Below are positions 24,737-36,967 of a stretch of DNA of 64,000 nucleotides, one piece after another. Each line of letters opens with the position of its first letter. Within the stretch, counting starts at the first letter, position 1. Where the stretch lies: NCBI GenBank assembly GCA_021904315.1, contig CM038915.1, positions 12,276,001 through 12,340,000 on the forward strand. Reading direction: 5' to 3'. The notes beneath the pieces were generated by a model. The model ran no database searches, was not told where the DNA came from, and saw nothing but the letters and a program-made list of their open reading frames with translations. Source of the DNA: Sphagnum magellanicum (Eukaryota; Streptophyta; Sphagnopsida; Sphagnales; Sphagnaceae). The translations under genes were made by a program, and so were the position numbers.

Positions 24737-27268
24737 GAAAATTAACAAATCCGCTTGGGTTTGTTATTAGTGAAATTGGTCAACCCCTAGTGAACAAGGA
24801 TCAGTTACTATGGACAATGAATTATTTGACTAGTATTTAGTGAAACAAGGTTACTCTCAAGTGAAATACATATTGCTAGTTAATTAATTAAACAGCATGG
24901 AAACTAATTAAATTTAAATTATTTAATGTATAATATTATTGATAATTTCATGATTTTCAACTTATGAATTATTGACACGTGTCACTACCTAGGTTAGGTT
25001 TAAACCTAACTTACATGCATAGGCCATGTAATCAAACTAGGCACCTACTACATGGAATTAGATAGAGAAATATTCGATCAACTTACCATTGTTGACCATG
25101 CACACACCACTTGTGAAGTTTGATCCCTTGACCTTTACAATGGAAGCAAACAGCCCTACCATCAAGTCACCACACTTGTTATGACAATGTGTTACATTAC
25201 ATTCTATTTATCAAATATTTCATTTTAAACATTATTAAAACATAAACTTTGAAAGTTCATATTTTATTGAGATTTTGTTCAAATAAAATGATTCGAGTTT
25301 ACTTTTTTTTTAATTTCAATAATGTACGTAATTATATTTGTTTCTTTTTGAAAATGTAAAATCATTTGAACAATTTTTTTTTGAATATACTATTCAATAA
25401 CATTTCAATGACCATTCTTTTGAAAAAAAAATGTTTAATAAATGAATAAGATTTTTGCTAATATAATAAACTATTTATGTTTAACTATTTATAGTTATTA
25501 TAGGGCTATTTTTCATTAATTTAAATTATTTCACCCTACATTATTTACGATTATTTATGGTTATTCTCAATTACTTTTGGTTATTTTTGGCTATTGCAAA
25601 TTATTTCACTTTAAGCTACTTGCAACTATTATAAATTATTTTTGGTTATTCTAAATTTTTCATCTTAGGTTATTTTCGACTATGTGACGCAATTGTTGGT
25701 TATTTTTTACTATTAAAAGTTATTTCACCTTTCGTTATTATTGACAATTCTAGGCTATTGTAGGTTATTTCACCTTAAATTACTTTTTTCTATTATAAAT
25801 TATTTCACCTTAAATTATTTTTGGCAATTTTAATCAATTATAATATATGGCTATTGTGGCTATTGGTTGTTCTTTTGTTGGGGCTATTGGTGGCTATTAA
25901 TGGTTATTTGTGATTATTCTAGGTTAAATTACCATAGGTTATCAATGGCTATTAATGATTATTAGTGGTTATTTTATTAATGGTTATTGGTGAATATTCT
26001 AATGGTGGATATTAGTGGTTATTAATGGTTATTAATTGTTATTATATTAGTGTTTATTGGTGGTTATTTTATTAATGGATATTCGTGGTTATTTTATTAA
26101 TGGCTATTGATGGATATTTTATTAATGGATATTCGTGGTTATTTTATTAATGGATATTGGTGGTTATTCTATTAATGGATATTGATGGATATTTTATTGG
26201 TGGATATTCTATTAGTGAATATTGGTGATTATTAACGGTTATTATATTAATGGTTTTTGGTGGCTATTTTATTAATGGGTATTGGTGGTTAAATTACCAT
26301 AATCTATTAATGGTTATTTTATTGGTGACTATTGATGGTTATTCTATTATAAGGCATTGGTTATTATTTTATTAGTGGGTATTGATGGCTATTTTATTAA
26401 TGACTATTAGTGGTTATTTTGTTGGTGGTTATTAATGGTTATTTTATTAATGGATATGGGTGATTATTTTATTGGTGGTTATTAGTGGTTATTTTATTAA
26501 TGTATATTAATGGCTAGTTTATTGGTGGTTATTTTATTATAAATTATTATTAGTTATTCTATGTTATTTTACAACTATTGGTGACTATTATATTATATGT
26601 TATTGTTGGATGTTCTATGTTATAATATCATAGGCTATTGGTAGTTATTTTATTATAGGCCATTTTAAATTATTTTTCATAGGTTACTATTGGTTATTCT
26701 AGGTTATTTTACCTTAGGTCATTATATTATATTTTAGATTATTTTAAGTTATTATATTTATAATAAAATAACTTATAATAACATAAAGTGGAATGACCTT
26801 GAATAACTTAAAGTATAATTTGAAATAACATATGTTAACTTAAAATAAAATAACCTAAGGTTAGTTGAATAATTTAATTTAAAATAATTTAAAATATTAT
26901 AATATGTTAACTAAAATACCTTAAAGTAAAATAACGTATAATAATTTAGGGTAGAATATTTTATAATAACCTATAATAACTTATAATAATGTAAGGTATA
27001 AGTTACAATAACTAAAACAACTTATCATATAAAGTATATAAAGTATATCATAAAGTAACATATATAGGGTATTTAAAACAACATAGAAATAAACCTATTT
27101 AATGCGATAAATTATAATAAATTATAATAGTGAATTATGTCAATTACTAATGAAATATGATGTTTACATAATGATATTATAGTGAAATAACTTTAACCAT
27201 GGTGAAATCATTAAAATGCAATGAACTTATTTCACTTTTAAAGTCCCAAAATGATTTAAGTTAATGAA
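24737..27268 (+). repeat. left inverted arm of the foldback-like element
   Basis: From about 25440 to 26760 the strand is a run of units such as GGTTATTTTATTAATGG and ATATTGGTGGTTATT. After 26760 the motif turns into its complement (AATAACTTATAATAAC) up to about 27150. The innermost 230 bases are single-copy in character and pair with the right arm. Confidence 0.65.
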
Positions 27269-30234
27269 TTGCACCCCACTTTTGTAATAGTGAAACATGA
27301 TGTCTTCATGTGGTTAAATAATTATATGGATAGATTCATATTTTTGAAAACAAATACCAATTTGAAATTAATTATTTATACATGCATTCTTTTCAGCCCT
27401 TATAGCATGACCAAAAACCAAAAGGAGATAACCACCAAACTTATCCCACATGTAAACTCACTTTGTGTCCATTGCCTCTTCCAATGTTAATATTTGAATG
27501 TGAACACACAACTTTCTCCTATAGCCCATGTTATCTATAGAACCAAAATGAGATACAAAAATTGAACATGAAAACCATTAACAAAGACCCATTCTTTGTT
27601 CTTCATTATAGAGATGATCTCAAAGTTTCAATACATCTACACAAGGTATAACAAAATTTCCTCCCTTGTCACAAGTAATGGTTGCATCACCCACAAGAAG
27701 GGATGCTGAACTTGTAGATTTTTTAGGTGCAAAATAGGTCCCAAACATGGCATTCCTAATCTACACACATGTGATTACACACATCCACGTTAGACAAATC
27801 CTATGGAAGCATATTCTATTATAAAAAAAACTAATAATCTATGAATTATTACTCATTGAGCAAAACAATTATTTTGCATCCACTTGACATGACACAAGAA
27901 CAAGCTTCATGTGCATGTTTTGCATGTGATTCCCTAAACAACTGCACATACATGGCATGCATATGTGGCAATAAACTAATCAAATGCAATTTTCAAAAAG
28001 GACAATTTGTTGCACAAACATCTGATTTATTTCAAATGTTACCTTAGTAAAAAAAGAATAATGGCTTGGACAATGGTTTCTTTCCTTAAAAAGCTAAATG
28101 CATCCCTTATCATATGTATCCAAAACAAACATTCAATAGTATGCCATGTTTGTTTACCTAATCAATAGAGATGATGTATCTCTTTAATGATTCATGCCAC
28201 ATTAATCACACCAATGCATGAATAAATCCAATTATGTTCACAATTAAGTAGTTACATAACATTCTCACCTACAACTAAATAAGATATTGCAAAGGACCAC
28301 TTTAGTTAATAACATTTTCCACTCTTACCTTCATAGTTGGTTTTGGCATGAATCCATAAGCTACTATTAGAATAATCGCTAACATTGCAACCCCAAAAAA
28401 TGGAGGGTAAATCTCCAAGCTAGCAACCACTCCCCACCTTACAATGGCTAAAACTATTTCATAAATAACTAGGAGGAACCATTACAAATTTTCATCACAA
28501 TGAAATGTCAATAGATGATTTGTTCAAAGACTTAGACAACCTTGTCATAGTTTCCACATACAATGTTTGGGCATAAGCACACAAAGCCCCCCAAAAATTA
28601 TAGTCACAAATATAATCTTTATATAATTATTTTTTTGGTAATGTATGGACTTGGATTATTTTTTCTTGTTTTAAATATATTTGATTAACTTGAAACTTAA
28701 TCTAATCAATTATTTTTTTAAATCCAACAAAAAATGAAAAACTTGAATGTATGGAATATATTTGTGACAAAATAATACTTGTCACAAAGTTTGAAAAAAT
28801 TGCATATTTACTTCAAAACTAAGGTTGTGAGTGGAATTCTTGGGTGAATTTTTTTATGGTGTATGATATTGACATACATGAATTAAATCTAAGACCATTT
28901 AAAGATTTAAAGTTTTTGGATGAAATTTCATTAAAAAAATATGTTTTTTTGCATTTTTAACAATAAATGCATAATAAAAAAATTTAAGGAAGAAACCACT
29001 ACCATATGAAAGAATAGGAGATTTTATAGATGGGCATTGCATTTTTTATTCAATTTTCTTTTGTTTGGTAATGTTTCATGAACCACAAACATGAGGCCCT
29101 ATGGTCATTGAAAAATTGTAAGTTATATACTATATGTACATTAATTTTATCCAATCCTTTTTATCTCACCATTGGATTAAGATTAATTTAAACTCAAAAT
29201 AAACTTTGAGTTCCAAAATGTTGTCATGAAAATTTTAAATTTTTTAGCTTATGTTTAGCATAGTTAAAGAATACCATCAAAATTTTAATTTACTGCATAT
29301 TATAATATTCATTATACATTACCTTTTTTGGTGAAAAGTGGTTCACCCTTAATGTGCTTTCACCTGTTCATACATTGCAAATTTTCAATTCCATCATATT
29401 ACCTAATGAATACATTACGTTCTCTTTGTAACGTATTCATTAAATAATATTAATTGAACTATTCCATTATGTGGTACCATATTTTTCAAGTTTCCATCTA
29501 TGGTGCACCCTTGTAAATATGTGTCATCATCAAAAAGTTTCATAGCCCATCAACATTATTTGATATGAGGCCATAAACTTGTCTAACATTGTTTGTTGAA
29601 TCAATGTGCACATCACAAAGATAGACATGCATGATTCAAGGAGAATAAACCACCATTATATGTGATAAAAAAGACATGTCCACAAATCCACATAAGCATG
29701 ACAATTACAATGTACTCACTATGCCCATCAAAAAGGTTTTTTGCCATGAAACAATATCATTTTCTAGTAGCATTAACATATTTCACAATCCTAAAAATGG
29801 TGCAAACTTGAAATGGTAATTGAACAACACATATATTATTAAAACTACATCTATTATTAGTATTTTGAATTAAATACATTACCACAAACCTTATCACCAT
29901 GAACACCATAGCAAGGTATGAAAGTTTTAATAACAAGTTTTTTCGGTGGCTTAAGTTTATTATTATTACACATGTAGATTGAAGCTTGTTCCTGGTTGAA
30001 ACTTATTATTGAAGCTTTGGGTTTTGGGTGGACAAGGACATTAGGTGCAAAATAAATAAGGATATATTTGTAACTGCTTCAATCCAAATACTTTTCAAAA
30101 AGTAAGTATGGGTAGTCTTATTGGTTTCCATGATCATGCACTTGATGGAAATATTTGGGACACCTCTTGAATTCCCTTGCAAGTATTATTGTAGTAATTA
30201 ATCTGGAAATTGGCAACAATTTCAAATCTCAAAT
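27269..30234. other. loop of the foldback-like element, no gene recognised
   Basis: About 3 kb of AT-rich DNA between the arms. The longest frame (27841-28044) encodes a 68-residue peptide with seven Cys (ACFACDS, CTYMACICG) but no family I know. If this loop once encoded a transposase, it is now beyond recognition by eye. Confidence 0.5.
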
Positions 30235-30682
30235 TTTCATTGGCTTAAATCATTATGCGATTTAAAAAGTGAAAATAAGTTCATTGCACCTTAGTGATTT
30301 CACCCTTGTTAAAATTATTTCACCATAGGGTCATTAAGTTTATCATGTTTCATTACTAGTTCACATAATCCACTATTATAATTTGTTATGGTAAATAGGT
30401 TTATTTTTACGTTGTTTTAAATACTTTAAGCTATTTTAGGCTACACCCTATGTTATTTTAAGCTACCTTAGGTTATTTTAAATTATAGTTTAAATTATTA
30501 TAGGCTTTCTACTTTAGGTTATTTTGAACTAAATTATTTAATTAACCTTAGGTTATATGTTGGGTTATTCAAGGTCATTATATTTTATGTTATTATAGGT
30601 TATTTTATTTAAGGTATAATAACTTAAAATAAAATAATTTATAATAGCCAAGACCAACAAAATATAACCTATAATGAAATAG

Positions 30683-31504
30683 TGACGCGCTCCCAAGTTT
30701 CTAGTTAGACCCAAGATGGGTCTAAGTTACTCAAACAATGGAATTATGAGGAACTCGAGGCACATTCCCAACTCTCAACACTAGAAGGGGTAGAGGGGCG
30801 TGTTGAAGCTTCAGGATTGGACTAGGAATAGTAACAAGCTTTAGTTATTTACTCGAACTTGCATCAAACCAACCAGCAAGTTGGTTAGTTCACTTTCTAG
30901 AACACCTTTAATGTTAAGACAAGCCATGGGCGATTCTGGACTCACAAGACTAACCACGGCCTGGACTCGGGGGAAGCCACCACCTTCCCCCATATAGTAT
31001 TCTCTACATCTCTTCGCAGCACCTACATTCGAATGGCTTTTTGTCCTAGGACTCCCAAGGAGGAATCCTAAAATTGTCCCGATTTGGGCTCTCGGGACTT
31101 TGCGAGGTCATAATTTTTTGCTTAGACCTCCGATTAAAATGAGGTCTAAAGCAAACTTATAGTTCTCCTCAAGAGCTTTCTAATAGTGTATCACACTCCA
31201 CCTGCACGCACTGGGGTCGGGTCAATTCCCGACTTTCAGTGGTCGGAAGTCAAACTATCAGTTTGACTCTCGACTCTTCTTTTTGCCATAACGTGCGCTG
31301 CAGATGTCCAAATGGTCCATGTGAACCCATTTTTCAACATTTACATTTCGATAGTTTTTCAATGATATAAAGAACACCCCAATGCCAGGTGTTTTGACCT
31401 CTGCAATCGAACTCTAAAGTTTTTGGAGTCTCAAAAGACTCCCAAGTCCCCATTTCGGGAGTGTGAGTTTCATCCTCACTCTCTATCAAAGTAAGGTTGT
31501 GACG
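30683..31504 (+). mobile_element. LTR-like insertion A, flanked by AATAG duplications
   Basis: The 822 bp insert starts TGACGCGCTCCCAAG and ends AAGGTTGTGACG. The bases AATAG occur directly before (30678-30682) and after it (31505-31509), as expected of a 5 bp target-site duplication. It is much higher in GC than the host repeat. It has no long frame. Terminal TG and near-CA ends, 5 bp duplication and absence of coding suggest a solo LTR or TRIM. Confidence 0.65.
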
Positions 31505-31693
31505 AATAGTCTAAAATAATTAAGAATAACTTAGAATAATAAAAAATAACCTATGATAAAAATAATTAATAATAGCCTAGAATAAAATAACAAATAATAA
31601 CCAAGGATAACTTATGATAAAATAACAAAAAATAACCAAATTTCACATATGATAAATCATTTAAAATAACAAACAATATATTATGATAGAATA

Positions 31694-32015
31694 TGTCGCA
31701 ACCCTAGCTTTGGGCTTGTGACCAAGACAAGGGCTTACAAGAGTGTGGGACAAGAGGGAGGCCTGGGAGGCACATCTTATACTCTTGGGAGTGTAGGAGA
31801 ATGTGAAAAAATGAGCCCTCATACTCCCAAGTGAGCTCCCACTAGGGGAGTTGAAGTCTCGATGGACTCTCGAATCTTCAAGGAGTGATTTCAAAGGTCA
31901 AAACCCATTAGATTGAAGAGTTCTTTATATCATTGGAAAGCTATTGAAATGTAAATGTCTAAAATTGATTCGCAGACTCACCTTTGAATGTATCAAAGAG
32001 CTTGGGGGCGCGTCA
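31694..32015 (-). mobile_element. LTR-like insertion B, related to A and inverted
   Basis: Read on the minus strand it starts TGACGCGCCCCCAAG and ends GGGTTGCGACA, the same ends as insertion A. Both also share CATTTACATTTCRATAG and CAATGATATAAAGAAC. It is 322 bp, so one copy is deleted or the other expanded. Flanks are GAATA and AAATA, an imperfect duplication. Confidence 0.6.
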
Positions 32016-33689
32016 AAATAACCAAAATAAGCTATGGTAAAAAACCTATGGTAAATAATTTAAAATAACCAACAATAGTTTATGATAGAATAACCAAAAT
32101 AACTTATTATACATAACTTAAAATAATGAACAATCTTCTACGATAAAATAACCAAAACAACTTATGATAAATAACCTAGAATAGCCAATAATAGCCTACG
32201 ATAAAATAACCAAAAATATTTTATGGTAAATAACTTATAATAACCAATAATAGCCTACAATAAAATAACCAATAATAATTTATGGTAAAATAACCTATAA
32301 TAGCTAATAATAGCCTACAATGGAATAACCAAAAATAGTTTATGGCAAATAACCTAAAATAGTTAACAATAATTTACAATAAAATAACCTAAAAATATTC
32401 TATGTAAAATAACATAAAATAACTAATAATTACTTATAATGGAATAACCAAAAATAACCTATGACAAAATAACCTAAAATAACCAACAATAACCTATGGC
32501 AAAATAATTTTAAATAATCAATAATAACTTACGATTAAATAGCCAATAATATTTTATGATAAAATAGCCAACAATAACTTATGGTAAAATAGTTTATAAT
32601 AGTCAATAATATTTTACTAGTAATGTATGATAAAAAATTTAAATAGCCTATGGTAAAATAATTTAAAATAACCAACAATAGCCTATAATAAAATAACCAA
32701 AAATTTAAAAAATAACCAATGGTAAAATAGTTTAAAATAACTAAAAATAGCATATAATGAAATGGCTAAAAATAGCATATGGTAAAATAATTTAAAATAA
32801 TCAACAGTAGCCTATGATAGAATAACTAAAAATAATTTATGATAAAATAGTTTAGATAATTAATAATAGCCTATGATAGGATAACGAAGAATAACATATG
32901 ATAAATGTTTTTAGAATAATTTATAATAACCAAATATAATTAAGAATAGCGTATGATAATATAACCAAAATAATTTACGATAAAATAGTTTAGAATAGTC
33001 AACAATAGCCTACAATAAAATAGCCAAAAGTAAAATAGTTTCAAATAGCCAATAATATAATAACCAAAAATAGTTAATAATAAACTATGATGGAATAACC
33101 AAAAATAAAACATGATAAAATAACGTAGAATAATCAACAATAATCTAAGGTAGAATAGCCTACAATATTTATGGTAAAATAGATAATTGCCAAGACTTGC
33201 TTAAGGTAAAAAAGAATGTGCATAATAATATGTGATGACAAAAAAATATAATTCATTTAAATAATGATTCCATGGTTAAGGATTTGTTCCTTAAACATGG
33301 AAATAAAAGGAGGTGAAAGGTTCAAACCTTCACATTTGCACCTTAGGTTAGTGGGCTAAATTTTTAGCTTAGGCTAAGTAACCTAATGAAACTTATTAGG
33401 TGCCTAGTTTAACTTCATAATTCATTATTGATTATGTAATTATTAATGATTTAACTATTTATTAATTCAATTAATTATTATTGAATTCATCTATCCGTAA
33501 CAACTAATCCTTATTAACTAATGGATTGACCAAATTCATCATGATAAATTTGTTTAATTTCATTCAAAATCTAGTGAAACACATAATGAACTTGGATGCA
33601 TATTGATGTAGTAGTGTTTGAAAGATGTCATAATAAGCATGCTCAATTTTGGAATGTATCAAATGTTTTACAAACCTTCACATGTTAAA

Positions 33690-34880
33690 TTAAAAACATC
33701 AATGCAACACATCTTGCATAAAGATTATAATGTTAATAGGTTTTGAGGTCAAATATATATGGAAACAATAGTCCCAAAAAGCTTGTAGAATGGAAAAATG
33801 TATTCAGTGCATATTACATGGTGCCATTGTGCCATGAAGAAAAGCAACATGGGGTGCAAGAGTATCAAATTCAATGTTAATAGCAACATCCTTTGCATTT
33901 CGTGTGTTGTAAAAGATGGAGTCAACATGAGGTAACCCATTTGCAAGTCCTTGTTATATTATATGATGGCCTGAGAAGACTTAAATGTATGATACATCAA
34001 GACTTATTTGTTGTGCCATGTCTAATGAAAGTTCTTATGGCCATATTGATTTTTGGCCAAAATGAACAAATGGGTTTACCACATTTTTATTTTTCAAAGT
34101 GCAATACTGCAAAAGCAAATCATTCTAGCTATTCGGACCACAAAACTCAATGTTAAAAACATGGCCAAGATGACCCAAAATTGTTGCTTTCTCATCCACA
34201 TCATAAATTTTCATTGCACCATGTTGGATTACAAATAAGTAGCCAACATTCTTTTGTAAGTAAGAATTGAATGGAAGGTACACATTGATCTGGTACCCTA
34301 GCTCTAATTGCTGATCAAGTGACAAAAATAGTGCCCCATTAACTTTCCAATTTGCTAAAGTCTCAAAGTCACCACAACAAGCAATTGCCAACCCTCAATT
34401 TTCACCAATGCTTGAAGCTCATGAGTTGATGATCCCCAATGCAACAACAATGATCCATTTTTCTACATTGAATGCAAAGTACCACCCCTTGTCCACTTGA
34501 ACACTAACATGATTCATGTTCAAATTTAGATACCAAATCTGTTTGAACTGGTTGGCAACAAATTCCACACAAAAAATAACATTTGTCCCACCTTTTTTCC
34601 TTGCAAGTATGAACATCAATGCACCCAAGAAAATGAATGCAACAATCATCACTTCCAGTAGATGTGGCAAATGTCATGTGAAGCAAATCTTTCGGTGTCT
34701 AATTCGTTGGGTACTACAAGAGCACTCTCTAAACTTTTTTTCCCTCCCTTCACAATAGCTTAAAATTCTCCAACTACAAATAGTCATTGTTACAAACATT
34801 TGCCACATCTCTTTTGTCATTAGAAACAAGTTTGAGCGTTGAAGACAAATGCTCGTCATCATGTTGTTATTGCAAGCACA
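33690..34880 (-). pseudogene. unrecognised decayed coding region
   Basis: On the minus strand, frames 34419-34670 and 34125-34391 follow one another in order and read like real protein (ARKKGGTNVIFCVEFVANQF, LGYQINVYLPFNSYLQ, GYLFVIQHGAMKIYDVD). A further fragment at 33749-33946 may continue it. Stops and frame changes separate the parts, and no intron signals explain the breaks. I do not recognise the family. It sits next to the right end of the foldback-like element and could be a decayed transposon or viral-type gene, or neither. Confidence 0.35.
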
Positions 34881-35519
34881 TAGGTGTGTGTATCAAGCAA
34901 AAAGAAATCAAGAACAGAAATGAAGGTAAGATTTTCAATTTTTCAATTTGTTTCTAACAATTTTCAAGTCAAAATCTTTCACCAAATAAACCAACCATAG
35001 GTACTTTAAGAAAATGGTAGTAAACAAACATGGAGGAATTTTTTCAAAAACATACAATTACCTTAGTTTGTGAGTGCCAAAACTAGTCATTGTCATGGCA
35101 GAGCTTCCATCTAGAGACAAACAACAACCCCCCATTGTTAGCAGACACTACCTAACTTGGAACCCTAAATTGCATTAGCCCCAATCACTTAACAATGATC
35201 CTCTTTACATTTATATCAATTTGCACCATCCAATTATTTTATTCGCAATGGATAAATGTCCATGTTAAAATTAAATAACATATTTTCATTCAAATGATGA
35301 ATGGAACGTCTCATCTTACATTTGTTAAAAAATGAATGATAAGATTATTAAAAAAACAGCCTACTATGTAGATGCCAAAGTACCTTGAAAGCTACTTCTA
35401 CTTATATAATATCCTTGATTTTGTCCACTTGCGGTGATGTCCGATCGTCCTTTCCATCCATTCGTCCCGTCATTCGTTGTCATTTGTCCCATCATCCGTC
35501 CCCTCATCCGGGATAAATA
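34881..35519. other. no gene recognised
   Basis: AT-rich intergenic DNA. A TCCATTCGTCCCGTCATTCG-like patch of short CATCCGTCC repeats lies at about 35440-35510. Nothing else stands out. Confidence 0.5.
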
Positions 35520-35521
35520 AT

Positions 35522-36115
35522 AAAAAAGATAAAAGTTTCTAAAAAAAATTAAAACATGAACCAAGTTTAAAGAAACAGGGGATTTCACCGTTTCCGAAGG
35601 TCACGGGTACCCACTAGAAACAAAATAAATAAATAAATAAAAATTAAAAAGATAAAAATAGACAAAATAAGAATAGAAAAAATAAAAACATGAAACAAAC
35701 ATAAACAAAAAAAAGTAAAAACACAAAAACTATAAAAAAAGAATGGAAACAAATGAAACAAGGAAAGGGAAATACAGTAAAATAATTTTAAAAGAAAAAA
35801 AATTTACAAAAATGAAGAAACCAAATAAAGAATAAATTTTTTTTAAAAAAAAAACTTATAATAATGAAGAAAAACCTTACTTGAAAAAGAATGAGGTGTA
35901 TCTTCTTTCTCCAAACTTCAAACTTGCATCCAAATAAACAAAAATATAAAAATGAAAAAAAAACACTTTATTTTTATTATACAAAATAATAATAAAAATA
36001 AAAAACACATTTTTTTAAAAAAAAGATAAAAGTTTCTAAAAAAAACTAAAACATGAACCAAGTTTAAAGAAACCGAGGTACTTCACAGTGCCCGAAAGTC
36101 ATGGGTACCCGCTAG
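35522..36115 (+). repeat. direct repeat pair flanking an A-rich spacer
   Basis: Copy 1 (35522-35617) and copy 2 (36020-36115) share GATAAAAGTTTCTAAAAAAA, AAACATGAACCAAGTTTAAA, GAAAC and CGGGTACCCRCTAG, about 96 bases each at high identity. The 400 bp between them is extremely A-rich on this strand (AAATAAATAAATAAAAATTA and similar). Possible explanations are a small LTR-bounded element or a tandem duplication. Confidence 0.6.
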
Positions 36116-36199
36116 TACTCTATAATAGTTTTCAACACAATATGCCTGCCTTGATAGGCATGGCCAACAAACAAATCCAAAATCGTGTTTGGTTTTTGG

Positions 36200-36967
36200 T
36201 TTAGTGTGCTACTTCAAAATTATGGTCAGTTCGCACACTGCTCCGCCTTTTAGGCGTTCTCGGGATCGAATCCGCTCCAAGGCAGCCACGCAGGCAGGAG
36301 GGAAAGCAGACTTCCTGGAAAAGGTTGCGAGTTGGCAAATTCGCAGCGTTTTGTCGACCGCGCTTGTTCGCAAATTTCCGCGATTCTCTCTCTCTCTCTC
36401 TCAGAATCTGCAGATCTCGGGGGCTGATTGTATTTATCTAACGAATTTCAGAAAAGCCGCAGAATTCGAGGGAGAGAGAAGCGCGGGAGCTAGGTTTGGT
36501 TTGTAGCTTTTGAACTTCCTCCATTTGTTTGTTGGCATTCAAACGTCCTTGGATTCCGTGTGTGTGTGTGTGTGTGTAAATAGTTGGTTTCTGGAGGTCC
36601 GATCTAAAGGTGGTTTTAGACAGCTCCCCAGCTCTCGGGTCCAGCTCAGGACTTATTTGTCCCGGAAGAACATAGAGAGACCAGATAGGTAGAGAGTGGG
36701 AAGAGATTGACATAAAGCTTTTCAAGTCCGTAATTGGGTACTAGTGATGAGAGCTTTCTGATCTCATTGTGGGTTTCTTTGTCTCTGCGGACTCCTTCTG
36801 AGTATGACATGATTCAATAGAGATTAGGCGCAGGAGGAGTGCTCCAGCAGCTTCTATAAAGAGTGAGAAGTGGAGAAACCCATTTGGAGCAGAACTGTTA
36901 AAAGAGCCAACCAATCAGTACAGTGATCCATCCCAACAACACGGACTCCGGAGGAATCGAAGGAAAC
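36200..36967 (+). promoter_or_regulatory. probable promoter and leader of RhoGDI gene 1
   Basis: Base composition changes from A-rich to gene-like near 36.2 kb. The stretch includes a CT run near 36385-36402 and a (TG)n run at about 36559-36577, as in other plant leaders. No TATA element is convincing. The transcription start is unknown. Confidence 0.35.

Larger units (their letters stand above)
24737..33575. mobile_element. foldback-like element: long inverted arms of degenerate tandem repeats around a 3 kb loop
   Basis: The left part (24737-27268) recurs in reverse complement at 30235-33575. The match is clearest at the inner edges: left GAACTTATTTCACTTTTAAA at 27224 against right TTTAAAAAGTGAAAATAAG at 30259, continuing through GTTCATTGCA, TGATTTCACC, CACTATTATAATTT and AATAGGTTTATTT. 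Outward, both arms are arrays of degenerate short units with a GGTTATTTTATTAATGG or AATAACC core, and each arm switches strand bias internally (near 26760 left, near 30620 right). Still further out, AAACTAGGCACCTA and a GGTCAA...AAGGATYAGTT segment are shared, at lower identity. Once two later insertions are removed the right arm is about 2.2 kb, against 2.5 kb on the left. This matches Foldback-type transposons in form; no transposase is recognised. Outer ends are approximate. Confidence 0.65.
30235..33575 (-). repeat. right inverted arm of the foldback-like element
   Basis: The inner 180 bases (30235-30420) pair with 27040-27268. Outward it carries AATAACC-type units, densest at 32000-33200. 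Two higher-GC insertions (30683-31504 and 31694-32015) interrupt it. Confidence 0.65.

Noticed and set aside
25440..27150. Possible CRISPR-like regular array
   Set aside because: Units are degenerate and spacing irregular, and the DNA is plant nuclear; it is a foldback arm/minisatellite.
36185..36275. tRNA-like B box (GGGATCGAATCC) with a possible A box upstream
   Set aside because: The intervening bases do not fold into a cloverleaf and there is no acceptor stem; probably chance in the RhoGDI-1 leader.
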